This document shows, piece by piece, positions 27,811 through 35,459 of a DNA stretch of 64,000 bases; within the stretch, counting starts at the first letter, position 1; each line of letters begins with the position of its first letter. This stretch comes from Stenotrophomonas beteli. Lineage in GTDB: Bacteria > Pseudomonadota > Gammaproteobacteria > Xanthomonadales > Xanthomonadaceae. Below the pieces are notes generated by a model, which saw nothing but the letters and a program-made list of their open reading frames with translations, was not told the DNA's origin and ran no database searches. The DNA is taken from positions 1-64,000 of the forward strand of contig NZ_LLXV01000033.1 in assembly GCF_001431665.1 (NCBI RefSeq). Direction: 5' to 3'. The position numbers and the translations under genes are program-made.

Positions 27811-28203
27811 ATGCGCAATCTCCTGTTGGTCGCCGCCGTCGCCCTGTCCACCACCGGGTGCGGCATCATCTACAAGCAACCCATCTATCAGGGCAACCTG
27901 ATCCGGGAAGATGCCGTGGCCAAGCTGCAGGTCGGGCAGAGCAAGCAGCAGGTCACTGCGCTGCTGGGCACCCCGTCCATTCCCGACCCGTTCCACGCCC
28001 AGCGCTGGGACTACACCTCCAGCCAGCGCGTGAACCGCCTGGGCCGTACCGAGGTGAAGAACTTCACCGTTTTCTTCGAGAATGACAACGTGACCCGCTG
28101 GGAAGGCGATTACTTCCCGGGCAACGACAAGGCCCTGGCCCAGCAGACCGTGCGCCAGTTCGGCCGCAACCTGCCGAAGGACAAGAAGAAGAAGGGCCGC
28201 TGA
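27811..28203 (+). CDS. bamE: Outer-membrane assembly lipoprotein BamE
   Basis: A 130-residue lipoprotein of the BAM complex that inserts outer-membrane beta-barrels. The signal [17 protein letters not shown] ends in a lipobox. The SmpA/OmlA domain contains [35 protein letters not shown] and RWDY. The C-terminus is Lys-rich. It is divergent from fur, as described for omlA in Xanthomonas. Confidence 0.95.
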   Translation: MRNLLLVAAVALSTTGCGIIYKQPIYQGNLIREDAVAKLQVGQSKQQVTALLGTPSIPDPFHAQRWDYTSSQRVNRLGRTEVKNFTVFFENDNVTRWEGDYFPGNDKALAQQTVRQFGRNLPKDKKKKGR

Positions 28204-28211
28204 GGCGCCTG

Positions 28212-28229
28212 CCCGTCCGCAAGGACGGG
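28212..28229 (+). terminator. Weak hairpin after bamE
   Basis: CCCGTCC-GCAA-GGACGGG, eight bases after the stop codon. No T run follows. Confidence 0.35.
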
Positions 28230-28238
28230 GTGTGGCAA

Positions 28239-28496
28239 TCAACCGCCGAGCGCGCGACGCCGGCGGTTGTCCTTGGGGTCGGCCAGCAACGGGCGCAGCA
28301 GCTCGATGCGGTCCCCATCCAGCAGCGGCTGCTGCGGACGCGCCAGCACGCCATGTACGGCCACCGCCGGGCAATCGGCACTGCCGTCCAGCCCAGCCGC
28401 CGCGATGGCATCGGCCACGGTCGCGCCCTCGTCCAGCTGCAGACGGCGCGAGAGCACCTGCTTTGGCCACGCCAGCACCACCTCGACCTCGATCAT
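28239..28496 (-). CDS. rnfH: RnfH family protein
   Basis: An 85-residue ubiquitin-like beta-grasp protein ([28 protein letters not shown], then [22 protein letters not shown]). The final DPKxxRRxRA is the family signature. It is three bases downstream of ratA, the same pair as in E. coli. Biochemical role not established. Confidence 0.9.
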   Translation of the reverse strand: MIEVEVVLAWPKQVLSRRLQLDEGATVADAIAAAGLDGSADCPAVAVHGVLARPQQPLLDGDRIELLRPLLADPKDNRRRRALGG

Positions 28497-28499
28497 CGC

Positions 28500-28925
28500 T
28501 CAACCTTCGTCGGCAACGCGGACGAAATCGTTGACCATGCGATCGGCCAGGCCCTGGAAACCGATCGCCAGCGCCGGACCAAGCAGGCGCGAGCTGGGTT
28601 CGAACTCCAGGGTCAGGGTGACCTTGCAGGCGTCTTCGGCCAGCGCATGGAATTCCCAGCGGCCGTGCAGCTGCTTGAACGGGCCATCGCGCAGCTGCAT
28701 GTCGATGCTGTGCGGGCGCCGCAGGGTGTTTTCGGTCTGGAACCAGGTACTGAACGAGCCCAGGCCCAGGTCCAGGCGCGCCACCAGCCGGTCCTCGCCC
28801 TGCTCCAGGATCTGGGCAGCCGAGCACCAGCGGAAACGGTGCGGATAGGCCTGGACGTCGTTGACCAGGTCGAACATGCGCGCGGCCGAATGTTCGACCA
28901 GGGCGCTGCGGCGGATAGTAGGCAT
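28500..28925 (-). CDS. ratA: Ribosome-association/START-domain protein RatA
   Basis: A 141-residue polyketide-cyclase/START-like protein, beginning [20 protein letters not shown], the classic N-terminus of the RatA/Coq10 family. E. coli RatA was reported to block 70S formation; related eukaryotic Coq10 proteins bind ubiquinone, so the role is debated. ATG 28925 faces smpB across 57 bases. Likely operon with rnfH. Confidence 0.9.
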   Translation of the reverse strand: MPTIRRSALVEHSAARMFDLVNDVQAYPHRFRWCSAAQILEQGEDRLVARLDLGLGSFSTWFQTENTLRRPHSIDMQLRDGPFKQLHGRWEFHALAEDACKVTLTLEFEPSSRLLGPALAIGFQGLADRMVNDFVRVADEG

Positions 28926-28982
28926 GAATACAGGACGTTTCGGCAATCGACCGGGCGGGCCCGAATCGGAGACAATACGGAA

Positions 28983-29486
28983 ATGAGCAAGAACAGCGGC
29001 AAGGATAAAGCAAAGAACGCGACGGCCACCAAGACCATCGCGCTGAACAAGCGTGCCCGCCACGAGTACCACATCGAAGAGCGCTTCGAGGCCGGCCTGG
29101 CCCTGCAGGGCTGGGAGGTGAAATCGATCCGTGCCGGCCGCGGCAACATCATCGACGCCTACGCCTACGTGAAGCGCGGCGAGATCTACCTGATCGGTGC
29201 CCAGATCACTCCGTTGATCCAGGCCTCCACCCACGTGGTGGCCGAAGACCGCCGCGAGCGCAAGCTGCTGCTGCACCGGAACGAGATCGACAAGCTGATC
29301 GGCAAGGTCGAGCGCGATGGCTACACGATCGTGCCCACGGCGATGTACTGGAGCAAGAACAAGATCAAGCTCGAGATCGCGCTGGCCAAGGGCAAGCAGA
29401 ACCACGACAAGCGCGATGCCGCCAAGGACCGCGACTGGGCAATCGAGAAGCAGCGCGTGATGCGTCGCGGCAACCGCGACGCGTAA
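28983..29486 (+). CDS. smpB: SsrA-binding protein SmpB
   Basis: A 167-residue partner of tmRNA in trans-translation. The N-terminal region [34 protein letters not shown] is diagnostic and the basic C-terminal tail ([20 protein letters not shown]) enters the ribosomal mRNA channel. The tmRNA gene lies 900 bases downstream on the same strand. Confidence 0.97.
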   Translation: MSKNSGKDKAKNATATKTIALNKRARHEYHIEERFEAGLALQGWEVKSIRAGRGNIIDAYAYVKRGEIYLIGAQITPLIQASTHVVAEDRRERKLLLHRNEIDKLIGKVERDGYTIVPTAMYWSKNKIKLEIALAKGKQNHDKRDAAKDRDWAIEKQRVMRRGNRDA

Positions 29487-29495
29487 GGCTGCAAT

Positions 29496-29512
29496 GCCGG
29501 GCCATGCCCGGC
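29496..29512 (+). repeat. REP-like hairpin after smpB
   Basis: GCCGGGC-CAT-GCCCGGC ten bases after the smpB stop. It may end the transcript; no T run follows. Confidence 0.45.
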
Positions 29513-29526
29513 TGCCCTGGCTTTCT

Positions 29527-29544
29527 GTAGAGCCATGCTCGGCT
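29527..29544 (+). repeat. Short SMAG repeat
   Basis: GTAGAGCCATGCTCGGCT: GTAG head with a shortened stem. Confidence 0.55.
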
Positions 29545-29594
29545 TCGGAAATAGCCGCCGGGCGCAGGCTCGGCGCCATGGGCGCGCACGCCGG

Positions 29595-30167
29595 TCAGCC
29601 GACCAGCATGCCCTGCCCGCGCAGGCGCGGCGCCAGCGCGGCATGCATCACCGCCAGATGCATCACCACCGCCAGTTCCGGCGCATGGCGGTCATCGCCG
29701 GCACGCCACCGCTGCGCCAGCTGGGCCGCGTCGGCCGGGAGCAGGGCCAGCAACTGGGCGTCATCCAGCGAGTCGGCCGCGCCCTGCAGCTGCCGCGCCA
29801 GTTGCCGCGACTGCCACACATGCACGCCGATGCTGAGGCTGGCCAGCGACATCAGGACCACAGCCAGGCCATGCTCGAACCACTGCGACAGCACTTCCGG
29901 CCCCCACAGCAGGGCCGCCAACACTGCCAGGCCCGGCAGGCGCCACCCCAGCCAATGGATGCGACCGCGCTGCGACCAGTGCACCACCACCGCACTGGCG
30001 ACCAGCGCCGCGGCCGCCGTGGCCGGCAGTTCGGTCAGGCCGGTGGCCGCAAGCAACACCGCCAGCACCGCCCAGACCCAGCCGGGCGGCAGCGCCCGCC
30101 GCTGGTAGTCAGCGCCGACGGGGCCGACCAGCTCTCGCAGGCTGCGTTGTTGGCTTGCATCGGTCAC
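29595..30167 (-). CDS. Membrane protein of unknown function
   Basis: A 190-residue protein not recognised as a named family. After a polar N-terminus of about 30 residues there are about four hydrophobic segments (WVWAVLAVLLAATGL, ATAAAALVASAVVV, LPGLAVLAALLWG, LAVVLMSLASLSIGVHVW), then a soluble Ala-rich C-terminus. Codon use matches neighbours. It sits between smpB and ssrA on the opposite strand; nothing suggests a link to trans-translation. Confidence 0.65.
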   Translation of the reverse strand: MTDASQQRSLRELVGPVGADYQRRALPPGWVWAVLAVLLAATGLTELPATAAAALVASAVVVHWSQRGRIHWLGWRLPGLAVLAALLWGPEVLSQWFEHGLAVVLMSLASLSIGVHVWQSRQLARQLQGAADSLDDAQLLALLPADAAQLAQRWRAGDDRHAPELAVVMHLAVMHAALAPRLRGQGMLVG

Positions 30168-30386
30168 CCACAGTCTCCGTGTCTGTCCTGGCCTGGATCG
30201 TGATGGCCAGTGTGTCGCAAATTCGTGCCAGGGAGGTTAGCAATCCGCTATGACCATGGCTCTACAACGAGTTGTGGATTGCCAAGGTGACTGTTCAGGT
30301 ATTTTGCCGTAGCATTGCAACCGTTGGGCAGGCCCTGCCCGTGGTGACACGGATTCGGCCCTGTACCTTGCAGCACTGTAGAAACC

Positions 30387-30740
30387 GGGGGTGCATTGGT
30401 TTCGACGGGGGTTGTGAAGTCGCCTGGCGCATGCCGAGGGGGTAGCTTTCCTCGTAAATCCAGCTGCAAAACTCTAGTTGCCAACGACGACAACTACGCT
30501 CTGGCCGCTTAAGGCCTAAGCCTCGAAACCGCTTGTGTCCATGCTCGCGGTGTAGAGTCACTATCATGGAATCGCGCTGGACGGCTGCCTGTCAGTCCGG
30601 CACTAGAACACAACAGGCTGGTTCCCGGATGCGCTTTGCGCGCCGTGCTGTTCGGGGACGAGATCCAACGGCGAGCTAAGCATGTAGTGCTGGGGATGGA
30701 GTGCCTTCGGACGGCGGTTCAATTCCGCCCACCTCCACCA
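30387..30740 (+). ncRNA. ssrA: tmRNA (SsrA)
   Basis: One-piece tmRNA of 354 bases. The 5' end GGGGGTGCATTGGTTTCGAC and 3' end GCCCACCTCCACCA pair as the acceptor stem, with CCA encoded. The T arm GGCGGTTCAATTCCGCC is intact. The tag reading frame at 30480-30512 reads ANDDNYALAA followed by TAA, the tag form expected for this genus. Works with SmpB to rescue stalled ribosomes. Its 3' end serves as an attachment site for the island that follows. Confidence 0.95.
30727..30740 (+). other. Left attachment-site candidate (attL) in ssrA
   Basis: GCCCACCTCCACCA, the last 14 bases of tmRNA. The same 14 bases recur at 33553-33566, with a decayed integrase next to this copy. Confidence 0.6.
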
Positions 30741-30765
30741 ACGAACGGTCCGTCAAGGGCCGGAG

Positions 30766-30809
30766 AAGCCCGGAAACCCCCGCATCACAAGGGTTTCCGG
30801 GCTTTTTTA
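30766..30809 (+). terminator. Strong terminator after ssrA
   Basis: AAGCCCGGAAACCC and GGGTTTCCGGGCTT form a 14-bp stem with an 11-base loop, followed by six T. It is 26 bases after the tmRNA 3' end. Confidence 0.85.
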
Positions 30810-30896
30810 CTTTCCGGCCTGGTTCGCGTCAATTCGTTGCAGGCCGTGAGACGGTGGGGACATATTTTGGGACAGAAGCCCGGACCTGAAAGACAC

Positions 30897-31297
30897 ATGC
30901 CCCACTGACCGATTTGGCCATTCGCAAGGCCAAAGCAACGGAGCGCACCCAGAAGATCTTCGATGGCGGCGGCCTCTACCTGGACATCTCCCCAAGGACA
31001 GCCGCTGGTGGCGGCTCAAGCAGCGCTTCGGCGGAAGGGAGAAACGGCTCGCCCTGGGCGTCTATCCGGACGTGCCCTTGGCTCTCGCCCGACAGCGACG
31101 AGACGACGCGCGGCAGCTGCTGGCGCGTGGGGTAGATCCGGCCGAGCCTAAAAAGGCGGCGGCCGTGGCTCGGGCGGAGCTGGGCGCCAACACGTTCGAG
31201 GTCATTGCGCGGGAATGACTGGCGAAGCGCGACTGGGTTCCAAAGTACCGCGCAATGGTCGAAGCGTGGTTCAGCAATGACGTGTTCCCCTGGATCG
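30897..31297 (+). pseudogene. Decayed P4-type integrase (N-terminal part)
   Basis: Remnant of a tyrosine integrase with the DUF4102 arm-binding domain, of the type that inserts into tmRNA/tRNA 3' ends. Readable pieces are LTDLAIRKAKATERTQKIFD and GGGLYLDISP; then after a one-base loss RWWRLKQRFGGREKRLALGV, YPDVPLALARQRRDDARQLL and ANTFEVIARE; then WVPKYRAMVEAWFSNDVFPW. There is a shift just after the ATG, a shift near 30993, and a TGA at 31216 in place of a conserved Trp codon. The catalytic domain is missing. Plainly non-functional. Confidence 0.85.
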
Positions 31298-31662
31298 CCA
31301 TCGCGCGTGACGTTGGCCGTCTCGCGGCCGTTGTACCAGAGCGCCCAGCGCTCACCCGTCTGGACCCAGCCAGAGGGAATTGGGGGCGGTGCGGAAGCTG
31401 TGGGACGAATACATGGCCGGAAGAACACGACCGGCTGTCGCAGATCCTGCGAACACGGCGGCGACCTGGATTAATCGTTCGGACGTGGTGCCGGCGCGGC
31501 GCTGCTCACGCCTCCCCGGGTCGAGATGCCTGCGGCCCCGGATCCAGCCCACCCATTCACCGGGAGCCAATACGAGAGCGATAATCTTCACGGATTCTTG
31601 ATGCATCGCCTCGTATACGGGGCACTTGTGCCAGGAGGCCACCACGCCGCCGGTAAGGAGAA
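31298..31662. other. Island stretch with no intact gene
   Basis: About 365 bases between the integrase wreck and the small secreted protein gene. Frames are open on both strands but none looks like a complete protein; one minus-strand piece (GERWALWYNGRETANV, near 31310-31375) looks protein-like and may be a fragment. Treated as decayed mobile DNA. Confidence 0.4.
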
Positions 31663-31671
31663 ATGACGATC

Positions 31672-31959
31672 ATGAAAATGGCATCTTCGAAATGGCTGCT
31701 GAGCGTCGCTTCACTCATCGCCCTTGCGCTGCCTGGAGCAGTCCTCGCAAGCGACCCTGACCCCGAAGTCGATCCGGATTCCGCATCCGACAAAATCCGA
31801 GAAACAGTACGAAAAACGCCAGAGGCACAGGCGTTGTACAAGAAATATACGGATTGCGAAGCATCTGGCGCCGATGCCGATTGTTCTGAGCATCTGCTCG
31901 ACTATCTGAGTTACGTGGACAGGGAAGTGAGCAAGGCGCTCACCAGCTACCTCAAATAG
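31672..31959 (+). CDS. Small secreted protein of unknown function
   Basis: About 95 residues with a clear signal peptide (KWLLSVASLIALALPGAVLA) and an acidic mature part (DPDPEVDPDSASDKIRE) with two Cys (TDCEASGADADCSEHL). AAGGAG at 31655-31660 precedes three in-frame ATGs (31663, 31672, 31678); the middle one has the better spacing. Lower GC than the flanks, so likely acquired with the island. A good terminator follows at 32026. Family not recognised. Confidence 0.65.
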   Translation: MKMASSKWLLSVASLIALALPGAVLASDPDPEVDPDSASDKIRETVRKTPEAQALYKKYTDCEASGADADCSEHLLDYLSYVDREVSKALTSYLK

Positions 31960-32025
31960 CGACGCAACCAACTTCAGGCGTGCCGTCGGCACAGCTCGGC
32001 AACACTCATCTAACGTACCAATGAC

Positions 32026-32060
32026 AAAGGCCCCGACCAAACGCAGGGGCCTTTCTCTTT
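32026..32060 (+). terminator. Terminator of the small secreted protein gene
   Basis: AAAGGCCCC and GGGGCCTTT stem with an 11-base loop, then CTCTTT. Confidence 0.75.
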
Positions 32061-32173
32061 GCTCCATGTCTGTCTCCACCGGGGCTGAGCTGCCTGCGGC
32101 CCCTGATCTGGCAAGGTCAGGATGCCTCGCCCTGGTCGTCCGCCACCATCGGGCAAAGCTGGACTATCCCGTC

Positions 32174-32206
32174 AGAAAAAGAGGACCCGGCGTCCGCCGG
32201 GACCTC
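32174..32206 (-). terminator. Terminator of the second small secreted protein gene
   Basis: 12-bp stem GAGGACCCGGCG/CGCCGGGACCTC (one mismatch-free block with a 2-base centre); on the minus strand it is followed by TTTTTC. Nine bases after the stop of the gene at 32215-32559. Confidence 0.75.
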
Positions 32207-32214
32207 CTGCATTG

Positions 32215-32559
32215 CTATCGACACTCAGCGGGAACCTTTCGAGCCTTCTTGTCCCGAGTGACGACCCCAGCCTTCGTTGTGCAGACAACCGTGTATTCAA
32301 GGATCTGAGTAGCGGACTGTACTCGCGGCGCTTCGCAATGCGGAATATCCGGGACGCTCTGGCAAACGGTTCCGTCAGGACTAGTATCGGACCAACGCTT
32401 CATCGTGCTGTGGGGAACAGGCTCCATTTCAAAGAACTTCTTGATCTGCTCCCTCTCCTTCGCATCCGCCTCTTCGTTCGGATCGGCACTTTGTGCCAGT
32501 GCACTGCCCGCTAAAGCACACAATGCCGCAGCAACCAGCATATTCTTGATCAACTTCAT
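32215..32559 (-). CDS. Small secreted protein of unknown function
   Basis: 114 residues with a clean signal peptide (MKLIKNMLVAAALCALAGSALA) and a mature domain of about 92 residues containing four Cys (TVCQSVPDIPHCEAP, TVVCTTKAG, VPAEC), probably two disulfides. It has an acidic N-terminus (ADPNEEADAKERE) and its own terminator. Resembles other small island-borne periplasmic proteins but no family is recognised. Confidence 0.7.
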   Translation of the reverse strand: MKLIKNMLVAAALCALAGSALAQSADPNEEADAKEREQIKKFFEMEPVPHSTMKRWSDTSPDGTVCQSVPDIPHCEAPRVQSATQILEYTVVCTTKAGVVTRDKKARKVPAECR

Positions 32560-32700
32560 CGTTGTTCACCGTTGGGCTACTTGTATCGATGATCTACGTC
32601 GATGCGCCAGCATCACGCCACCTGGCACCGCCGACGGCCAGCCAGGCGGACGTCGCCGGGCCGCAAATATCTACCGGCCAAGGTGCCACGGCTGAGTGAA

Positions 32701-33015
32701 CTAAGCCCATTCAGGATTCGGCGTTCCGATGCGGCTCTCCAATGACGTCCGCAGGATGAAGGCGATCTTGTTCTTGTTGATCCGCGACGCCTCGATAACG
32801 GGAACCCAGGCAGGAACAACCCGGGCCTGCATGCCGCGCATGACCCTCCTCACCGAGACAACCTCTCGTTCTTTGTAGAGCATCGCGAGACGTGAATCTG
32901 CGCGTTTCACCGCATAGGCCCGGTCATTGCAGTAGACGCTTGCATAGGCATATGCCGCCACGGGCGCCCCTTCGAGGCTCCTCAGCTCGACCACCACCAC
33001 GTATACGCACGGCAT
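32701..33015 (-). CDS. Hypothetical protein in the island remnant
   Basis: 104 residues, no signal peptide, with a beta-rich start (MPCVYVVVVELRSLEGAPVA) and a basic middle (KREVVSVRRVMRGMQARVV-like). Composition looks like a real protein, but there is no recognisable domain and no strong ribosome site. It could be an intact cargo gene or a fragment. Confidence 0.4.
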   Translation of the reverse strand: MPCVYVVVVELRSLEGAPVAAYAYASVYCNDRAYAVKRADSRLAMLYKEREVVSVRRVMRGMQARVVPAWVPVIEASRINKNKIAFILRTSLESRIGTPNPEWA

Positions 33016-33276
33016 CGACTACACCCCATGGTTGAGGAAGCAGTAGCCGAAATACTCGCGAGGTCAAAAAAGTGAATCTGAGACGCCCATCCCGAAATAG
33101 CCCGCAGATGGCCGGCCAACGGTTCATCTGCACGAGCCTGGGCGGCGTCATGGCAATGCTGCTGGCAAGCGAACCGCCGGCCCCATCGTCACGCCGCCAA
33201 CCGGGAAGGTATTGCTGATCAGGGTCTGCTGGACCGTCTGCAATGGGCTGCGCTGGCGCTGGCGGAGGGTCGCCGC

Positions 33277-33505
33277 ATGATCCACGTCGGAGATTGCCTG
33301 GAAGTGATGCGCGGGATGGCCGACAACTCGGTCGATGCATCGTGACCGATCCGCCCCACGGCCTGTCCTTCATGGGCAAGCGCTGGGACTACGACGTGCC
33401 CAGCACCGAGGTGTGGGTCGAGTGGCTGCGTGGGTTGAAGCCGGGCGGGCGCGACCAGACGGGCGAAACCGGGGGTATGGATGGGGGTATCGCCGACGCT
33501 GCATA
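33277..33505 (+). pseudogene. Decayed DNA methyltransferase fragment
   Basis: N-terminal piece of a phage/island-type DNA (adenine- or cytosine-N4) methyltransferase. It reads MIHVGDCLEVMRGMADNSVD, then a one-base loss near 33341, then IVTDPPHGLSFMGKRWDYDV and LRGLKPGG. Motif IV DPPY is changed to DPPH. The rest of the protein is missing, and the frame ends just before the right attachment copy. Non-functional. Confidence 0.75.
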
Positions 33506-33552
33506 GGCTGGAGACTACGTCGTGCAAAGGCATAAGGCTCAACTACGGTAGA

Positions 33553-33566
33553 GCCCACCTCCACCA
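33553..33566 (+). other. Right attachment-site candidate (attR)
   Basis: GCCCACCTCCACCA, identical to the tmRNA 3' end at 30727-30740. It is preceded by a T-arm-like GGCTC-loop-GAGCC. Bounds a 2.83-kb remnant. Confidence 0.55.
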
Positions 33567-33580
33567 TCTGTATGGCCTGT

Positions 33581-33635
33581 CGAGGCCGCAAGAAGGCGGA
33601 TCTCCTCTTCAATCAGGAGCTTCGGCTTTTTTGTG
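33581..33635 (+). terminator. Terminator, perhaps the original ssrA terminator
   Basis: Nested stem: GCCGCAAG...CTTCGGC around CTCCT-CTTCAATC-AGGAG, followed by six T. It lies just outside the attR copy, where the pre-island ssrA terminator would be. Confidence 0.55.
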
Positions 33636-33724
33636 CCTGCACGCCTGGGAGCTTTAACTCCAGGCCCTTTTCATTGCATCATTCCGGCCATCGAGACCCC
33701 GATCTCCGCCAAGGAAGAACTGTG

Positions 33725-34171
33725 ATGAAGCCACGGCTCGTCCCTGCCCTGCTGATTGCCGCACTGTCCGGCTGCATGCCCACCAAGCAGGCGTCGCCCG
33801 AGCAGATCAAGGACGCACCGGCCGCGCGCATTTTCCCGATCGATGCCCAGGGTGAACCCACCGGTACCGTCACGGTCACCCGCGACGTCGGATTCGTGGG
33901 CAGCGGCTGCTACTTGGGCGTCATGGTCGACGGGAAGATGGCCGCACATCTCGACCCCGCTGAGCGCCTGTCCCTGGCTCTGGCCGAGGGGCGCCACGTA
34001 CTGACCGCCACGCCTGTCCAGGGGCGGGGCCTGTGTGGCGTGCTGCAATCGGAGAAGACCAACAATACCCGCCGGCGATCGACTGAAATCAACGTCCGCG
34101 CCGGCGCCACGCAGGCGTATCGCCTCTACTCCTCCGCTGAAGAGTTCCCGGTAATCGAACCGGCGTTCTGA
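33725..34171 (+). CDS. Putative lipoprotein
   Basis: 148 residues with a lipoprotein signal (MKPRLVPALLIAALSGC, lipobox LSGC). The mature part is beta-rich, including FVGSGCYLGVMVDGKMAAHLD, then LSLALAEGRHVLTATP and a C-terminal INVRAGATQAYRLY. This pattern (ligand-like, inhibitor-like beta sandwich) recalls DUF2846-type lipoproteins, but the match is only an impression. First chromosomal gene after the island remnant. Confidence 0.7.
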   Translation: MKPRLVPALLIAALSGCMPTKQASPEQIKDAPAARIFPIDAQGEPTGTVTVTRDVGFVGSGCYLGVMVDGKMAAHLDPAERLSLALAEGRHVLTATPVQGRGLCGVLQSEKTNNTRRRSTEINVRAGATQAYRLYSSAEEFPVIEPAF

Positions 34172-34437
34172 TTCCTGCTCCCATCAGAAGGCCGGGACGA
34201 ATTTCAGTGCGGCCGAAGCCATCGATGCGCTGCAGGCGGCCAACCCGGCCAAGAAGCCAGGCGGCACGTTCGAGCCTCTTCGTGTACTTGAACGGTGTCG
34301 ATTCCAAGCGCCTGGCCAAGGCTTGGTCGGTGACCGAGGACAACGAGCATGCCGACACCGAAGGGCTATTCGGCTACGGTGAAGTGCCAGTTCAGCCGGT
34401 AATGGGGTGACCTGAACTGCAGCCAGCGGCGCTGACT
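34172..34437 (+). pseudogene. Possible gene fragment
   Basis: Between two genes, protein-like pieces appear in different frames: SAAEAIDALQAANPAKKPGG (from about 34205), then VDSKRLAKAWSVTEDNEHAD (about 34308-34368). They could be one frameshifted gene. No domain recognised. Confidence 0.25.
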
Positions 34438-35232
34438 CTAGTGAGCCATCGGCACGGTGGCTACGATGGCACCCGTCTTCTCGTTCTGCACCGAAACAGC
34501 AATCAACCGCGCAGGGAACAGCGTCTGTTGATCTACACTTTCGAATGGGCTGCTGAGCAAGGGCGGTGTCCAGCGGCGGGAGGCAAGCACGAAAGGTTCG
34601 ATCAGCTCGATCTGGTAGACCAACGAGGTGTTGTTATTAAGCGATCGCGCCAGCTCCGGGCTGGCATCGAGCTCCAACCGTAACGCGGCGCCAGTATTGA
34701 TGACTTCTTCACTGGAGGCTAATGCGTCTATATCCTTCTTGGAGAACGCGACGTTGACCGTCTGGAGTACCGTTTTATCCACCATCGCCCCGGCCCCGAA
34801 TGCGTTTTCGGCCCGATACTTCTCGCGCTTCAGAATTTTCCGAGTAAGCGGCATTGCATAGTAGATCTTGCTGTCGTTTTTGGCACCAGTGAGATTCAAC
34901 GACTTGTTGATGAGATACACGGTCAGGCGCTGCCGGTCCGCATCGTATAACGTGGTGACCGCCGAATCCTGCCTGAAACAGATCATGCCGTTGGCAATCG
35001 GGCTCGCCTGCAGCACCTTGTCCGCGCGCTGCTGGTAGGCGGCATTGCTCTCGAACTCATCCTTGGGCCCCAGTGACGCTGCGAGCATATCGGTGACAGA
35101 CAGGACATTTCCCTGTAACCGTATCGAACCAACACCCTCGAGCTGCAGGTCACATGTTTCCCGCGATCTGTTGTCGGCCGCAGAGCACGTGAACGCAGCG
35201 GTGATGGCGATGGTGAGCAAGATGCTGCGCAT
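34438..35232 (-). CDS. Exported protein of unknown function
   Basis: 264 residues with a signal peptide (MRSILLTIAITAAFTCSA). The mature protein has no recognised domain: an early QGNVLSVTDMLAASLGPKDEFE, a middle with LTVYLINKSLNLTGAKNDSK and YYAMPLTRKILKREKY, and a C-terminal beta-rich part with LARSLNNNTSLVYQIELIEP. Codon use is visibly less GC3-rich than the neighbours, which suggests transfer. ATG 35232 has AGGGGG upstream. It may be a small-molecule or protein-binding periplasmic domain; not assignable. Confidence 0.65.
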   Translation of the reverse strand: MRSILLTIAITAAFTCSAADNRSRETCDLQLEGVGSIRLQGNVLSVTDMLAASLGPKDEFESNAAYQQRADKVLQASPIANGMICFRQDSAVTTLYDADRQRLTVYLINKSLNLTGAKNDSKIYYAMPLTRKILKREKYRAENAFGAGAMVDKTVLQTVNVAFSKKDIDALASSEEVINTGAALRLELDASPELARSLNNNTSLVYQIELIEPFVLASRRWTPPLLSSPFESVDQQTLFPARLIAVSVQNEKTGAIVATVPMAH

Positions 35233-35459
35233 GGATATCCCCCTAACGGTGGAGCACATTATCAGGGCAGACAGCTCCGCGGAATCGTCGCGTGGCCCCG
35301 GTGTGACGACCACGGCAGAGCCCCCCCATTCACCCAGTGTCACACGGAAGCACCTGAATCGCCCTTCTGGCGACAGTCTCGTGCCCCAAACCGACCGCCC
35401 GGGATATTCCGCTTTGACAGGCCGGCCGCTACAGTGGCGCCAGCGCGCAGGAGGATCGT

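Noticed and set aside
31352-31645. Minus-strand 97-codon frame in the island remnant
   Set aside because: No ribosome site, no domain and overlaps decayed sequence; protein-like pieces occur in another frame too, so kept only as a note.
33520-33566. tRNA gene ending in CCACCA
   Set aside because: T-arm-like hairpin and CCA are present, but no D arm or anticodon arm; better explained as the attachment copy of the tmRNA end.
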